Assembly (NCBI RefSeq): GCF_014282005.1
Contig: NZ_JACFTD010000013.1
Location: forward strand, 1 to 64,000
Reading direction: 5' to 3'
From: Sporosarcina sp. BP05
GTDB lineage: Bacteria; Bacillota; Bacilli; Bacillales_A; Planococcaceae
Length of the DNA stretch: 64,000 bases
Of this stretch, positions 18,042-26,482 are shown piece by piece. Position 1 is the stretch's first letter. Each line of letters begins with the position of its first letter. The notes below the pieces were generated by a model. That model was not told the origin of the DNA and made no database searches. It worked only from the letters and a program-made list of their open reading frames with translations. A program made the position numbers and the translations under genes.

Positions 18042-18653
18042 TTAGATCCTATTTTCTAAATTACGAGCAGTCGTACTCTTTTCAACATCCTTGTTTTCTT
18101 TAAAGGTTCCTAACGTTTTATCGAATGAAGTATGGGTGACGCCAAACCAGTAATTTTCGTTTTTAAAGTGATGCAGAAGATGGTGCTTCTTAATATTTTT
18201 CCCCATATTAGTACGCGGTTGTATTGGCTTATGGGCGACATAATGTTTCCATTCATAATAGAGGAAGTAAGCCACCAAACCCGTCGCGAATGCCACCGCT
18301 AAGCTCGCACTCCCCGTTACAAGGAATACAATAAGTCCATAAATGATAAAACCTGGAATGCTGAACCATAACGGCAAAAATAATAATTTCAAATCATCCG
18401 GATCTACATGATGATCATAATGTAATCGCTTGATCATCTTCAGCATGAACGGATTTTCCGGGGTTTTAATATGAAATAAAAACCGATGAATAATATATTC
18501 ACTTGTTGCATACGTCATAATTCCCACGCCTAAAGCAACCCACGTCCAAATATCGAGTACATGTGGCATGGTTAAAGAAACACAAATTAACAAAATAAGC
18601 AACATAACAGTGACGTCAGGGAAGGTTCCAAATTCCTTTAAGTATTTTCTCAT
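18042..18653 (-). CDS. Fatty acid hydroxylase / sterol desaturase superfamily protein
   Basis: A 203-residue membrane protein with four hydrophobic segments and the histidine clusters that bind a diiron centre: HRFLFH (about residue 56), HYDHH (about 78), HYVAH (about 138) and HHLLHHFKNENYWFG (about 155-169). This is the integral membrane FA hydroxylase superfamily (C-4 methyl sterol oxidase, carotenoid hydroxylase, fatty acid 2-hydroxylase). In Bacillales the substrate is unknown; a lipid or carotenoid is likely from the family. It follows the ATP-grasp gene on the opposite side of a terminator and is probably its own unit. Confidence 0.87.
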   Translation of the reverse strand: MRKYLKEFGTFPDVTVMLLILLICVSLTMPHVLDIWTWVALGVGIMTYATSEYIIHRFLFHIKTPENPFMLKMIKRLHYDHHVDPDDLKLLFLPLWFSIPGFIIYGLIVFLVTGSASLAVAFATGLVAYFLYYEWKHYVAHKPIQPRTNMGKNIKKHHLLHHFKNENYWFGVTHTSFDKTLGTFKENKDVEKSTTARNLENRI

Positions 18654-18711
18654 TTACAATCATCCCCCTTTTCTTATAATTATATATAAATAATTCAGAC
18701 AATTTGACACC

Positions 18712-18754
18712 ATAAAACAATCCCTTATACATTTCGTATAGGGGATTGTTTTAT
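18712..18754 (-). terminator. Intrinsic terminator of the ATP-grasp gene
   Basis: AACAATCCC plus TATAC pairs with GTATA plus GGGATTGTT across a GAAAT loop on the minus strand, followed by TTTTA. Confidence 0.85.
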
Positions 18755-19968
18755 TACCAAGTACTATTTTTATATTTTCGATAATAATTAATTTGTCTAG
18801 CGAATAAATACAGCTTACGCTTGAAATGGCGGTCTTTTTTATAAAACAAAGGATTGCCGTATTTCCCTGCTCTAAGCAATGCTTTCACATCTTTGAGTAC
18901 TTCTTGGTTTGACACAAATTTCTTCAGCACGATTTTAGGTACGACAGTAAACAGGAATTTCTCATTCAGTAGCGTTAGCTCTTTTTGTTGGCCATGAATG
19001 ACGTCATCGACTAGATACTTCGCCATATTATGTCCGCAAGCCGTAATATAGTAGCTTGATCGTCCTTGTCGTATATTCACCTCGAACACTTTGAACTTAC
19101 CGTCCCGCTCGTCATACTTCAAATCAAAGTTCGCGTAACCGACGTAATTCAATGCCTCAAGGAAGCCTTTTAGTTTCATCATCATCTCTTCATTATAGCG
19201 GGTGATAAGGGCTGTATAATTCCCTATTGCAGTAACGGTATGCTCTTGCAACACGACTTGTGCGAAAGTGATCAGCTCAGCCTTTCCATGACTGTTCATA
19301 TAGAATACAGAATCCCACATGTATGTATCGTCCCCTGGGATATAGTCCTGGATAATGAGATCCTCTCTATAGCCGCCCGCTTTAATCGTTTTGATAACGT
19401 TGTGGATTTCATCATATGAATCGACCTTATACACTTTTTCCATGCCCGCAAACGGATTCTTATAGTACTCGACACCGTTGCTTGGTTTGATAATGATTGG
19501 GAACATGACCTTTTCTGTAAATGGCTTTTCATCCCGGCAAGAATAGTAATATGTTGCTGGTGCTTCGATACCATGTTCGGCGCATAACTTATAGAAATTC
19601 GATTTAACAAGCACATCGTTCATAAGTGGTTCCGAGATATAATTAAATACAAAATGACTTTTCAGCTCGTCCGCATTTTCAATAATCATTCGGACGTAAA
19701 GATCATTCGTTCCAATGAGTAACATTTTTTTCCCTGGTTCCGCATACTTCTCCGCAACCTCTTGCAAGAAGCTCACGAATACTTGTTTTTCAGGCAGTTT
19801 CGGATTGAGTTCTATCGTCTTTATAATTGAGCTTAAACTGGTGAATGATAAAGGTTCTTTTCCTACTAGAATTGGGTTGATCCCATACTCTTCATGGAAT
19901 GAAATCGCCATGTTGTAAGCATTCATGTCTGTTCCGATAATGATTGGTATGAATTTATTATTTGTCAT
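18754..19968 (-). CDS. ATP-grasp domain protein, carboxylate-amine ligase type (COG3919-like)
   Basis: A 404-residue soluble protein. The N-terminal part (IIIGTDMNAYNMAISFHEEYG) is a pre-ATP-grasp Rossmann domain, and the central region holds FPIIIKPSNGVEYYKNP and IIQDYIPGDDTYMWD (ATP-grasp nucleotide loops), followed by FEVNIRQGRSSYYITACG, where the metal-binding Glu and Asn sit. It should join a carboxylate to an amine or a thiol via an acyl phosphate; D-aspartate ligase of lactic acid bacteria belongs to the same group. ATG 19968 has TTGGAGGACAAA ahead. Substrate unknown; a cell wall, capsule or peptide-like product is possible. Confidence 0.8.
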   Translation of the reverse strand: MTNNKFIPIIIGTDMNAYNMAISFHEEYGINPILVGKEPLSFTSLSSIIKTIELNPKLPEKQVFVSFLQEVAEKYAEPGKKMLLIGTNDLYVRMIIENADELKSHFVFNYISEPLMNDVLVKSNFYKLCAEHGIEAPATYYYSCRDEKPFTEKVMFPIIIKPSNGVEYYKNPFAGMEKVYKVDSYDEIHNVIKTIKAGGYREDLIIQDYIPGDDTYMWDSVFYMNSHGKAELITFAQVVLQEHTVTAIGNYTALITRYNEEMMMKLKGFLEALNYVGYANFDLKYDERDGKFKVFEVNIRQGRSSYYITACGHNMAKYLVDDVIHGQQKELTLLNEKFLFTVVPKIVLKKFVSNQEVLKDVKALLRAGKYGNPLFYKKDRHFKRKLYLFARQINYYRKYKNSTW

Positions 19969-20051
19969 TTTGTCCTCCAACTATCTTTTCTACTCATAAG
20001 TGTATGGCTCCTGTTTTTCATTGTCAAGAAAGCGCATTATGGGTTGGACCA

Positions 20052-20095
20052 TAACAAAGTCCAGTACTTCCCCGAAAGGCTAGTACTGGACTGCT
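20052..20095 (-). terminator. Intrinsic terminator after the GDPD gene
   Basis: GTCCAGTACT pairs with AGTACTGGAC on the minus strand, followed by TTTGTT. It sits close to the GDPD stop codon. Confidence 0.8.
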
Positions 20096-20109
20096 ATTCA
20101 CACTATGGA

Positions 20110-20952
20110 TTACTCCAGTACCAGTTGAATGGGTGCCTCGACCGGCCATATTGAATAATCAGTAATGATGCCGTCAACATCGTATTGATAAGCTTTGTCC
20201 ACCCATCCCTGATTTTTCGTAGACCAAACTAATACTTTTCCACCTTGATTATGTATTTGATTGACCACACGTTTATTGACATATGATACGTTAAAGTTAA
20301 TGTACGTCGCAAAGGATGTCAGATCACTTATCTTTTGGGATGACAGAGATTGAATGGATGGTCTCATGAGTAGTGCCACTTCTAATTCAGGAAGCAACGT
20401 GTTCATTTTCCTCATCGATTCGATATCGAAAGATTGAACTATAATGCCGTTCAAATCCTTATATTCACTTAACAAATCTACTACCTTCTCTTCGATGCCC
20501 GGATACTTGGATGGTTTCTTAATCTCTATTAATAAACCAACTTCCCCGTAAAATTCATCGAGCAACTCATTTAACGTAATGATTTTTTCACCGGCAAATG
20601 CAGTATGAAATTTCCCTCCTGCATCTAGCTCTTTTAATTCGGCAAGCGAGAAATTTTTCACATAGCCAGAACCGTTTGTTGTCCTGTCCACTTTGTCATC
20701 ATGGATAATAATTAGCTCCCCATCTTTCGACAAATGCACATCACATTCTAAAAAGTCTGCCCCAAGTTCTAGCGCTTTTCGAAAAGCGGACTGCGTATTT
20801 TCTGGAGCAAAATTGGAAGCCCCACGGTGCGCAACGCTAATCATTCCGTTCATTTCAATATGATTAAAAGGTCGTGCCTCGTAACCAACTAGAAGTAACA
20901 TACATATACTTACAAAGACGAATAATAGCTTCTTTTTCCGTATCTCCCCCAT
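20110..20952 (-). CDS. Glycerophosphodiester phosphodiesterase, membrane-anchored
   Basis: A 280-residue protein with an N-terminal hydrophobic segment (about residues 9-24, signal anchor or uncleaved signal) and a GDPD TIM barrel. Catalytic and metal residues are visible in ISVAHRGASNFAPENT (His-Arg and Glu-Asn), LECDVHLSKDGELIIIHDD (Glu-x-Asp, His-Asp) and IIDY-type C-terminal VDGIITDY. GDPD enzymes split glycerophosphodiesters into glycerol 3-phosphate and an alcohol, here probably outside the membrane during lipid or teichoic acid turnover. No lipobox is obvious. It stands alone between two divergent or independent units. Confidence 0.92.
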   Translation of the reverse strand: MGEIRKKKLLFVFVSICMLLLVGYEARPFNHIEMNGMISVAHRGASNFAPENTQSAFRKALELGADFLECDVHLSKDGELIIIHDDKVDRTTNGSGYVKNFSLAELKELDAGGKFHTAFAGEKIITLNELLDEFYGEVGLLIEIKKPSKYPGIEEKVVDLLSEYKDLNGIIVQSFDIESMRKMNTLLPELEVALLMRPSIQSLSSQKISDLTSFATYINFNVSYVNKRVVNQIHNQGGKVLVWSTKNQGWVDKAYQYDVDGIITDYSIWPVEAPIQLVLE

Positions 20953-21158
20953 AATTAAAACCTCACACCAAATGATGAATACAAACTATTCTAATCATTC
21001 TTTTTATTTATTATAGCATATGTGCAAGGTCCTGTAACTGTTAATTCCTACTAGGCTTAAAGATACAAAAAGTTCCAATAGAAATAAACGTCTTTTTATA
21101 TAAATACACCCATTTGTATAATCCTATTTTATTTAAAAAGGAAAAGGAGCTGTGAAAT

Positions 21159-22085
21159 ATGGCTACAAAACCACCTCGATTGCAGCCGGGAGATACTGTT
21201 GGGATTGTTACGTTAGGTAGTCCATTGGCAGCAAGTAGAATAGATGAAGGGATATCGACTTTGCGAAATATGGGATTTAAAGTACTTGTAGGCGAGCATG
21301 TCTATTCAGCGAATGGATTCATTGCAGCCACACCCCAACAAATGGCGTCAGATTTGATGAAGATGTTTCAGAATAAAGAAGTGAAATGGATATTGCCTTC
21401 GAGGGGCGGCGTTGGTGTAGCAAGTATTCTCCCCTTCCTCGACTTTTCTATCATTTCTCAAAATCCCAAAATCGTCTCAGGCTACAGTGACATCACAGTA
21501 CTCCTGAATGTACTGTACGAATATGCGAACTTAATTTCATTTCATAGCCTTCTCCTGCTAGACTTCAATTCAAATACTCCAGCATATAATTTTAATCAGT
21601 TCTTCTCAGCAACCACAACATTAACCGCACCTTGGGGAATCATAAATCCGCCTGGTATGTTACTCGAAAGCCTAGTTCCAGGAAATGTAACTGGCCCCGT
21701 AATCGGAGGCAATCTTACTTCTTTCATAGGCACATTAGGAACTTCTTATGAAATCAATACGGAAGGTAAAATTATCGTACTTGAAGAAACGCATGAACCA
21801 ATTAACAAAGTTTACAGGTATTTGAATCATCTATTCTTAGCCAAGAAGTTCGATGATTGTGTAGGGATAATAATGGGGGAATGTACGAATTGTCAGGATG
21901 CATACGGAAAGTCCTATCAAGAACTTATTAACGAATTTCTAGTTCCTTTAGGTAAACCACTTATGTCCAATCTGGCAACTGGACATGGCCTATATAAAGC
22001 AGCGATACCTATCGGTGCTACCTTGAATATGAACACTTTTAACCGTACATTGACTGTGATGGAGCCGGCTGTCCGCCAGCAATAA
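21159..22085 (+). CDS. LD-carboxypeptidase family protein (S66, MccF-like)
   Basis: A 308-residue protein of peptidase family S66. The N-terminal LQPGDTVGIVTLGSP, the SRGGVGVASILPFLD segment, the nucleophile elbow SGYSDITVLLN (Ser, about residue 113), a middle glutamate in IIVLEETHEPINKVYRYL and the histidine in ATGHGLYKAAIPIGA agree with the Ser-Glu-His triad of this family. Members cleave the L,D bond in cell wall tetrapeptide during peptidoglycan recycling, or detoxify microcin C-like peptides (MccF). The start ATG has AAAAGGAG upstream. Stand-alone gene; which of the two roles applies cannot be told. Confidence 0.88.
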   Translation: MATKPPRLQPGDTVGIVTLGSPLAASRIDEGISTLRNMGFKVLVGEHVYSANGFIAATPQQMASDLMKMFQNKEVKWILPSRGGVGVASILPFLDFSIISQNPKIVSGYSDITVLLNVLYEYANLISFHSLLLLDFNSNTPAYNFNQFFSATTTLTAPWGIINPPGMLLESLVPGNVTGPVIGGNLTSFIGTLGTSYEINTEGKIIVLEETHEPINKVYRYLNHLFLAKKFDDCVGIIMGECTNCQDAYGKSYQELINEFLVPLGKPLMSNLATGHGLYKAAIPIGATLNMNTFNRTLTVMEPAVRQQ

Positions 22086-22112
22086 CATATGTCTGAATTC
22101 TTGAACATAATA

Positions 22113-22470
22113 TGTTTGTTTATTAACCATTTTATTACATGGGAAACTTATAATAATTGCTGGAGAATAACTATTTGCACTTTTTCATTTCCTGCTCGCT
22201 TTAGACGAAATGATCACAACACCTTTACCGCGGGTTAAAGGTGGCTGGAAATGACTTTGGATAATGAAAGAACAACTACCTTTTTATAGATGTTGCAAGT
22301 GTCCGAAGATGAAATTCCGGACACTCTATCGCTTTTAATAAAGCCTTCCTTGCAACTTTAACAAAGACCATACAAGTAACAGCGTAATGCCATATAGAAA
22401 GTAACATTCCCTTCAAATTATTGATGTATTCGTTGAACATCTTGTGTCACAAAAGCTTAATGACTTACTA
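22113..22470 (+). mobile_element. Family 1 repeat element, copy B (decayed)
   Basis: Begins TGTTTGTTTATTAAC (22113-22127), 13 of 15 identical to the terminal inverted repeat of copy A, and continues with blocks shared with copies A and C, such as TCATTTCCTGCTCGCTT, the hairpin 22298-22325 (AGTGTCCG...CGGACACT) and TAATGCCATATAGAAAGTAACATT. The hairpin keeps pairing by changing both arms relative to copies A and C. The right end is indistinct. No gene in this stretch. Confidence 0.65.
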
Positions 22471-22517
22471 TGTTAAAAATAGATGCCTGCCACTCCATCT
22501 GAAATTGGATTAGAATT

Positions 22518-22560
22518 CAACGACCCCCTCCTATAATCTCTGTATAGGAGGGGGTCGTTA
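22518..22560 (-). terminator. Strong palindrome, probable terminator after the ycsI-type gene
   Basis: AACGACCCCCTCCTATA pairs over 17 bp with TATAGGAGGGGGTCGTT across a seven-base loop. It lies about 70 bases beyond the minus-strand DUF1445 stop codon. There is no clear T run, so the terminator reading is uncertain. Confidence 0.5.
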
Positions 22561-22626
22561 TCATTTTGTTGATAGTTATCTATTCTCCTAAAAGCTCCAA
22601 GGTTCTTCGTTTGGAGTTTGTGTTTG

Positions 22627-23418
22627 TTATAAAATACTATACTTTTCGTCCCTTATATCACTAATGAACATACAGCCCGGAGCGTGCGTAATCATTATCG
22701 AAGGTTTACTTTGCATAGCTACCGCTTGAGGTGTCACACCACAAGCCCAAAAAACCGGAATTTCACCTTCTTTGATTGTTACCGGATCGCCGAAATCCGG
22801 CTTTGAAATATCAGCAATACCAATTTGACTTGGATCCCCGATATGGATGGGCGACCCATGTACAGCAGGAAAGCGAGTTGTTATTTGAATCGCGCGAATG
22901 GCATCTTCATGCGACATCGGACGCATACTGACAACGGTTGGACCTTCAAATACACCTGCTTTTTCACATTGAATATTCGTCTTGTACATTGGAACATTAC
23001 ATTTTTCTTCGATATGACGAATCGGAATTCCACTTTCGAGTAGCGGCGTTTCAAATGTAAAGCTGCAACCTAAAAGAAAGCCAACCATATCATCTTCCCA
23101 ATACTCTGTTACATCCAGAACTTCTTCCGTATTCACACCATCCCTGTAAATACGATAGCTTGGGACATCCTTACGAATATCGGCTTCTTTTGCAATTTTG
23201 CTTGGAATGAAAGAGCCAGGTTCAGTCACATCTAATAAAGGACATGACTTCGGATTTCGTTGGCAAAATAGCAAAAAATCAAAGGCATGTTCTTTCTTTA
23301 AAATAACTAAATTTGCTTGTGTGAAACCTTTAGACATACCGGCTGTTGGACCTGTTATTTCTTGTTTACGGATGAGTTCCCTTATTTCATTTGATGCCAT
23401 CGTTTCATAATTTCTCAC
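22627..23418 (-). CDS. ycsI: DUF1445 / YcsI family putative hydro-lyase
   Basis: A 263-residue protein of the YcsI (D-glutamate cyclase-like, DUF1445) family. Typical stretches are AGMSKGFTQANLVILKKEHAFDF-like text in the N-terminus, the PLLDVTEPG segment and FWACGVTPQ, MITHAPGCMFISD at the end. Mammalian and bacterial relatives have been linked with D-glutamate to 5-oxo-D-proline interconversion, which fits its place next to pxpA and the pxpBC genes encoding 5-oxoprolinase. In B. subtilis ycsI lies in the ycsFG-ycsI-kipIAR cluster. It is the last gene of the minus-strand half here, 32 bases after ycsG. Confidence 0.9.
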   Translation of the reverse strand: MRNYETMASNEIRELIRKQEITGPTAGMSKGFTQANLVILKKEHAFDFLLFCQRNPKSCPLLDVTEPGSFIPSKIAKEADIRKDVPSYRIYRDGVNTEEVLDVTEYWEDDMVGFLLGCSFTFETPLLESGIPIRHIEEKCNVPMYKTNIQCEKAGVFEGPTVVSMRPMSHEDAIRAIQITTRFPAVHGSPIHIGDPSQIGIADISKPDFGDPVTIKEGEIPVFWACGVTPQAVAMQSKPSIMITHAPGCMFISDIRDEKYSIL

Positions 23419-23449
23419 CCCATATCACTCCTTCACATATAAACTCTAC

Positions 23450-24688
23450 TTACTTAAAAAGCAATGGAATTTGTTCAATAAGTGTCACAATCCCTAAAAC
23501 ACCCATGCTGATTACGACAAATCCGCCTCCTATTGTTAACCACAGTGGATGTTTATAATTTCCGACTATATCTTTCTTGTAAGCAGCTACTAATAGCGTT
23601 CCTAAAGCAAGTGGTAAAATAAGTGCATTTAGAGCTCCAACAAGTAAGAGCACATTAACAGGACGTCCGATCAATGTAAATGTAATTGTTGAGACTAAAA
23701 TGAATAGAATAATAACCCAGTTATGATACTTTTCTATTGCCGGGTGGAATGATCGAATGAAAGAAACTGAAGTATAAGCCGCACCGACTACTGAGGTAAT
23801 GGCCGCCGCCCACATAATAACACCAAACATTCTATACCCTATATTCCCTGCAGCAAGTTGGAATACGGATGCTGGAGGATTTGATGGGTCAATTGCAAGT
23901 CCTTTGGAAACTACCCCAAGTACCGCTAAGAATAATGCCACACGCATAACACCCGTAACTACAATACCGATTACAGAGCTTTTCGTAACTTCGGGTAATG
24001 ATTCTATCCCTTTTACCCCTGCATCTAACAGACGATGCCCACCAGCAAAAGTTATGTATCCCCCAACTGTTCCTCCAACCAATGTCACGATGGCAAATAT
24101 ACTGATTTGTTCCGGATTAAATGTACGAATAATCGCTTCACCAACAGGCGGTGATGTAGTGAAGGCTACATACAACATGAGAAGAATCATCACAATACCA
24201 GCAACTTGGGCAACTTTATCCATTGCTTTTCCTGCTTCTTTTACAAGGAATATAAAGATCGCGAATGTGGCACTTATAACAGCACCCATTATCGGATCAA
24301 GCCCAAGCATCGCATTTAATCCAAGACCTGCTCCGGCAACGTTACCGATATTAAATGCAAGGCCTCCCATTACAATGAGGATGGCTAAAACTACACCGAG
24401 TCCTGGTAATACTTTGTTTGCAATTTCTTGCCCACGTAACCCTGATACAGCAATTATTCTCCAAACGTTCATTTGAGTAAATATATCTAATATTAACGAA
24501 ATTAATATAACAAAACCAAAGCTTGCCGCCAGTTGCTGCGTAAATACGGTCGTTTGTGTTAAAAATCCAGGACCAATTGATGATGTTGCCATTAGGAATG
24601 CTGCACCTAATAAAATACTCATACTAACTTTCTTTTTAGTTTTTGCTGTTCCCGCTATTTCTAAGTTCTCTATTTTTTTCTCGCTCAT
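23450..24688 (-). CDS. ycsG: NRAMP-like transporter, YcsG type
   Basis: A 412-residue protein with about eleven hydrophobic segments, of the NRAMP-related group found in 5-oxoproline clusters (YcsG). The GPGFLTQTTVFTQQLAASFG region near residue 39 corresponds to the first helix, where metal-transporting NRAMPs have a DPGN motif; no DPGN is visible here, so metal transport is doubtful. Genomic position between pxpA and ycsI suggests uptake of 5-oxoproline or a related compound, which is inference. Translated from ATG 24688 with good spacing to GGGGGCA. Confidence 0.87.
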   Translation of the reverse strand: MSEKKIENLEIAGTAKTKKKVSMSILLGAAFLMATSSIGPGFLTQTTVFTQQLAASFGFVILISLILDIFTQMNVWRIIAVSGLRGQEIANKVLPGLGVVLAILIVMGGLAFNIGNVAGAGLGLNAMLGLDPIMGAVISATFAIFIFLVKEAGKAMDKVAQVAGIVMILLMLYVAFTTSPPVGEAIIRTFNPEQISIFAIVTLVGGTVGGYITFAGGHRLLDAGVKGIESLPEVTKSSVIGIVVTGVMRVALFLAVLGVVSKGLAIDPSNPPASVFQLAAGNIGYRMFGVIMWAAAITSVVGAAYTSVSFIRSFHPAIEKYHNWVIILFILVSTITFTLIGRPVNVLLLVGALNALILPLALGTLLVAAYKKDIVGNYKHPLWLTIGGGFVVISMGVLGIVTLIEQIPLLFK

Positions 24689-24700
24689 TTAAATTGCCCC

Positions 24701-25462
24701 CTACTTACAAACTGCTGAAACTATGATGTTGTTTTTTTCTAACGATTCTTTACTATATTTTGCAAAATCAAGGGCGTGTTCTCCATCTCCATGGATGCAA
24801 ATCGTATCTGCCTTTAAAGAAACTTCCGTATTTTGCTGAGAAATGACTTTTCCTTCCGTCACCATTTTAACTATTTGGGCAACTGCCTGTTCTTGATTTG
24901 TTAGTAAAGCGTCAGATTGTGAACGCGAAGTTAACGTCCCATCCGATTGATAGGTTCGGTCAGCAAACACTTCATGTGCTGTACGCAAGCCAATCTTCTC
25001 TCCTGCTTTCGTCAATTCACTACCAGCAAGTCCAAATAATACTAACGAAGGTGAAACATCATACACAGCTTGGGCAATTGCTTCCGCGAGCTTCGTGTCT
25101 TTAGCGGACATATTGTATAAAGCGCCATGCGGTTTTACGTGTTGCATGGTCTCGTTGAATGTCGCTAAAAATCCTTGCAGAGCACCGATTTGATAAACAA
25201 CCATATCGTACCCTTCCTGTGGAGTAATCTTCATTTCGCGTCGTCCAAATCCATTCAAATCAGGTAAGCCAGGATGTGCACCAATTTTTACTCCATTTTC
25301 AATTGCAAGCTTAACCGTTTCCCTCATCACGCTTGGATCACCCGCATGAAAACCGCACGCGATATTTGCTGATGTTACATATTTCAATATTTCTTGCTGT
25401 TCACCAAGCTTATATCGTCCAAAACTTTCCCCTAGATCACAATTCAAATCGACTCTAAACAT
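24701..25462 (-). CDS. pxpA: 5-oxoprolinase subunit PxpA (LamB/YcsF family)
   Basis: A 253-residue protein beginning [17 protein letters not shown] and containing [16 protein letters not shown] and [15 protein letters not shown], the unmistakable LamB/YcsF signature. PxpA is one component of the prokaryotic ATP-dependent 5-oxoprolinase that opens 5-oxo-L-proline to L-glutamate, together with PxpB and PxpC encoded divergently at 25736-27471. ATG 25462 has GGAGGGGAAG upstream. A cre-like site lies 34 bases ahead of the start, suggesting carbon catabolite control by CcpA. Confidence 0.96.
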   Translation of the reverse strand: MFRVDLNCDLGESFGRYKLGEQQEILKYVTSANIACGFHAGDPSVMRETVKLAIENGVKIGAHPGLPDLNGFGRREMKITPQEGYDMVVYQIGALQGFLATFNETMQHVKPHGALYNMSAKDTKLAEAIAQAVYDVSPSLVLFGLAGSELTKAGEKIGLRTAHEVFADRTYQSDGTLTSRSQSDALLTNQEQAVAQIVKMVTEGKVISQQNTEVSLKADTICIHGDGEHALDFAKYSKESLEKNNIIVSAVCK

Positions 25463-25495
25463 TGTCTTCCCCTCCAAGTGGTAAAAATCAGCACG

Positions 25496-25509
25496 CGTAA
25501 GCGCTTACA
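25496..25509 (-). promoter_or_regulatory. Candidate CcpA binding site (cre) before pxpA
   Basis: The minus strand reads TGTAAGCGCTTACG, matching the cre consensus TGTAANCGNTNNCA at all but the last position, and it is nearly palindromic. It sits between the pxpA start and its likely promoter, a normal place for repression. Confidence 0.7.
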
Positions 25510-25645
25510 CATTGACTTGGTTCCGAATTAAGGAACTTAAGTTTTGAAACTAAATTAATTCTATCACAAATTAATTTAACTGAATAGATGTTATCTTCAA
25601 ATGTTGCAATAATAAAAAATAATACGTCTTTTTAGTTTTCTGGGC

Positions 25646-25673
25646 TTGTTTTTTGTATTTCGACAACTATAAT
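25646..25673 (+). promoter_or_regulatory. Sigma-A-type promoter for pxpBC
   Basis: TTGTTT (25646-25651), a 16-base spacer and a perfect TATAAT (25668-25673), about 60 bases before pxpB. Confidence 0.6.
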
Positions 25674-25735
25674 TGTTCTATAATCCATTTTTAAGAACTG
25701 GAGTACCGTAAATCGAAACAATAGGAGCTGTTGGA

Positions 25736-26482
25736 ATGAGCAATCGTAACTTAGGAGCCAGCATGAAGCCTTTAGGTGATTCAGCACTAATTGTCCAACT
25801 TGGGGAAGGTATTAGTCCATCTATTCATGAATTGGTAAACAATCTGTCAGTGTTATTAAATAATCATCCTTTTGAAGGATTTATTGAGTCGGTACCTGCC
25901 TACAATAATCTAACTATCTATTACAACCCCGTCGCCGTACACCATTCACAAATAAATAAGGAAGTACACCATGCACGATTAACTCCTTTCCAAAAGGTTA
26001 GCGCTTTCATGGAAGAATTGGTTCAACAAACTAGAAAAAATAAATTTCATGATAAAAGGGTTGTTACAATTCCAGTCTTATATGGGGGGGAGTATGGTCC
26101 CGACTTAGAGTATGTAGCGCAGTGCCATTCCCTATCCGTTGATGAAGTTATTCAAATACATTCCGAAGGTGATTATTTAGTTTATATGATTGGATTTGCT
26201 CCTGGATTTCCATTTATGGGAGGACTAAGTGAACAAATCGCAACGCCACGAAAAGAAACGCCTCGTTTAGTCATTCCCTCTGGATCCGTTGGGATTGCTG
26301 GAAAGCAGACGGGCGTTTACCCATTGGAAACACCCGGAGGATGGCAAATTATTGGCCGTACCCCACTCGATTTATTTCTTCCCGCTATCTCTCCACCAAC
26401 ATTATTACAAGCTGGAGATAAAATTCGTTTTGCACCAATTTGCCCTAAAGAATATGACCACTATAAGGAGATGAAACTATGA
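25736..26482 (+). CDS. pxpB: 5-oxoprolinase subunit PxpB (KipI-like)
   Basis: A 248-residue protein with the carboxyltransferase C/D fold: MKPLGDSALIVQLGE at the start, YMIGFAPGFPFMGGLSE and GSVGIAGKQTGVYPLETPGGW toward the end. In B. subtilis the homologue KipI also inhibits sporulation kinase KinA. Together with PxpA and PxpC it makes up the 5-oxoprolinase. It overlaps pxpC by four bases (ATGA), so translation is coupled. The ATG at 25736 has AGGAG upstream at slightly long spacing. Confidence 0.95.
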   Translation: MSNRNLGASMKPLGDSALIVQLGEGISPSIHELVNNLSVLLNNHPFEGFIESVPAYNNLTIYYNPVAVHHSQINKEVHHARLTPFQKVSAFMEELVQQTRKNKFHDKRVVTIPVLYGGEYGPDLEYVAQCHSLSVDEVIQIHSEGDYLVYMIGFAPGFPFMGGLSEQIATPRKETPRLVIPSGSVGIAGKQTGVYPLETPGGWQIIGRTPLDLFLPAISPPTLLQAGDKIRFAPICPKEYDHYKEMKL

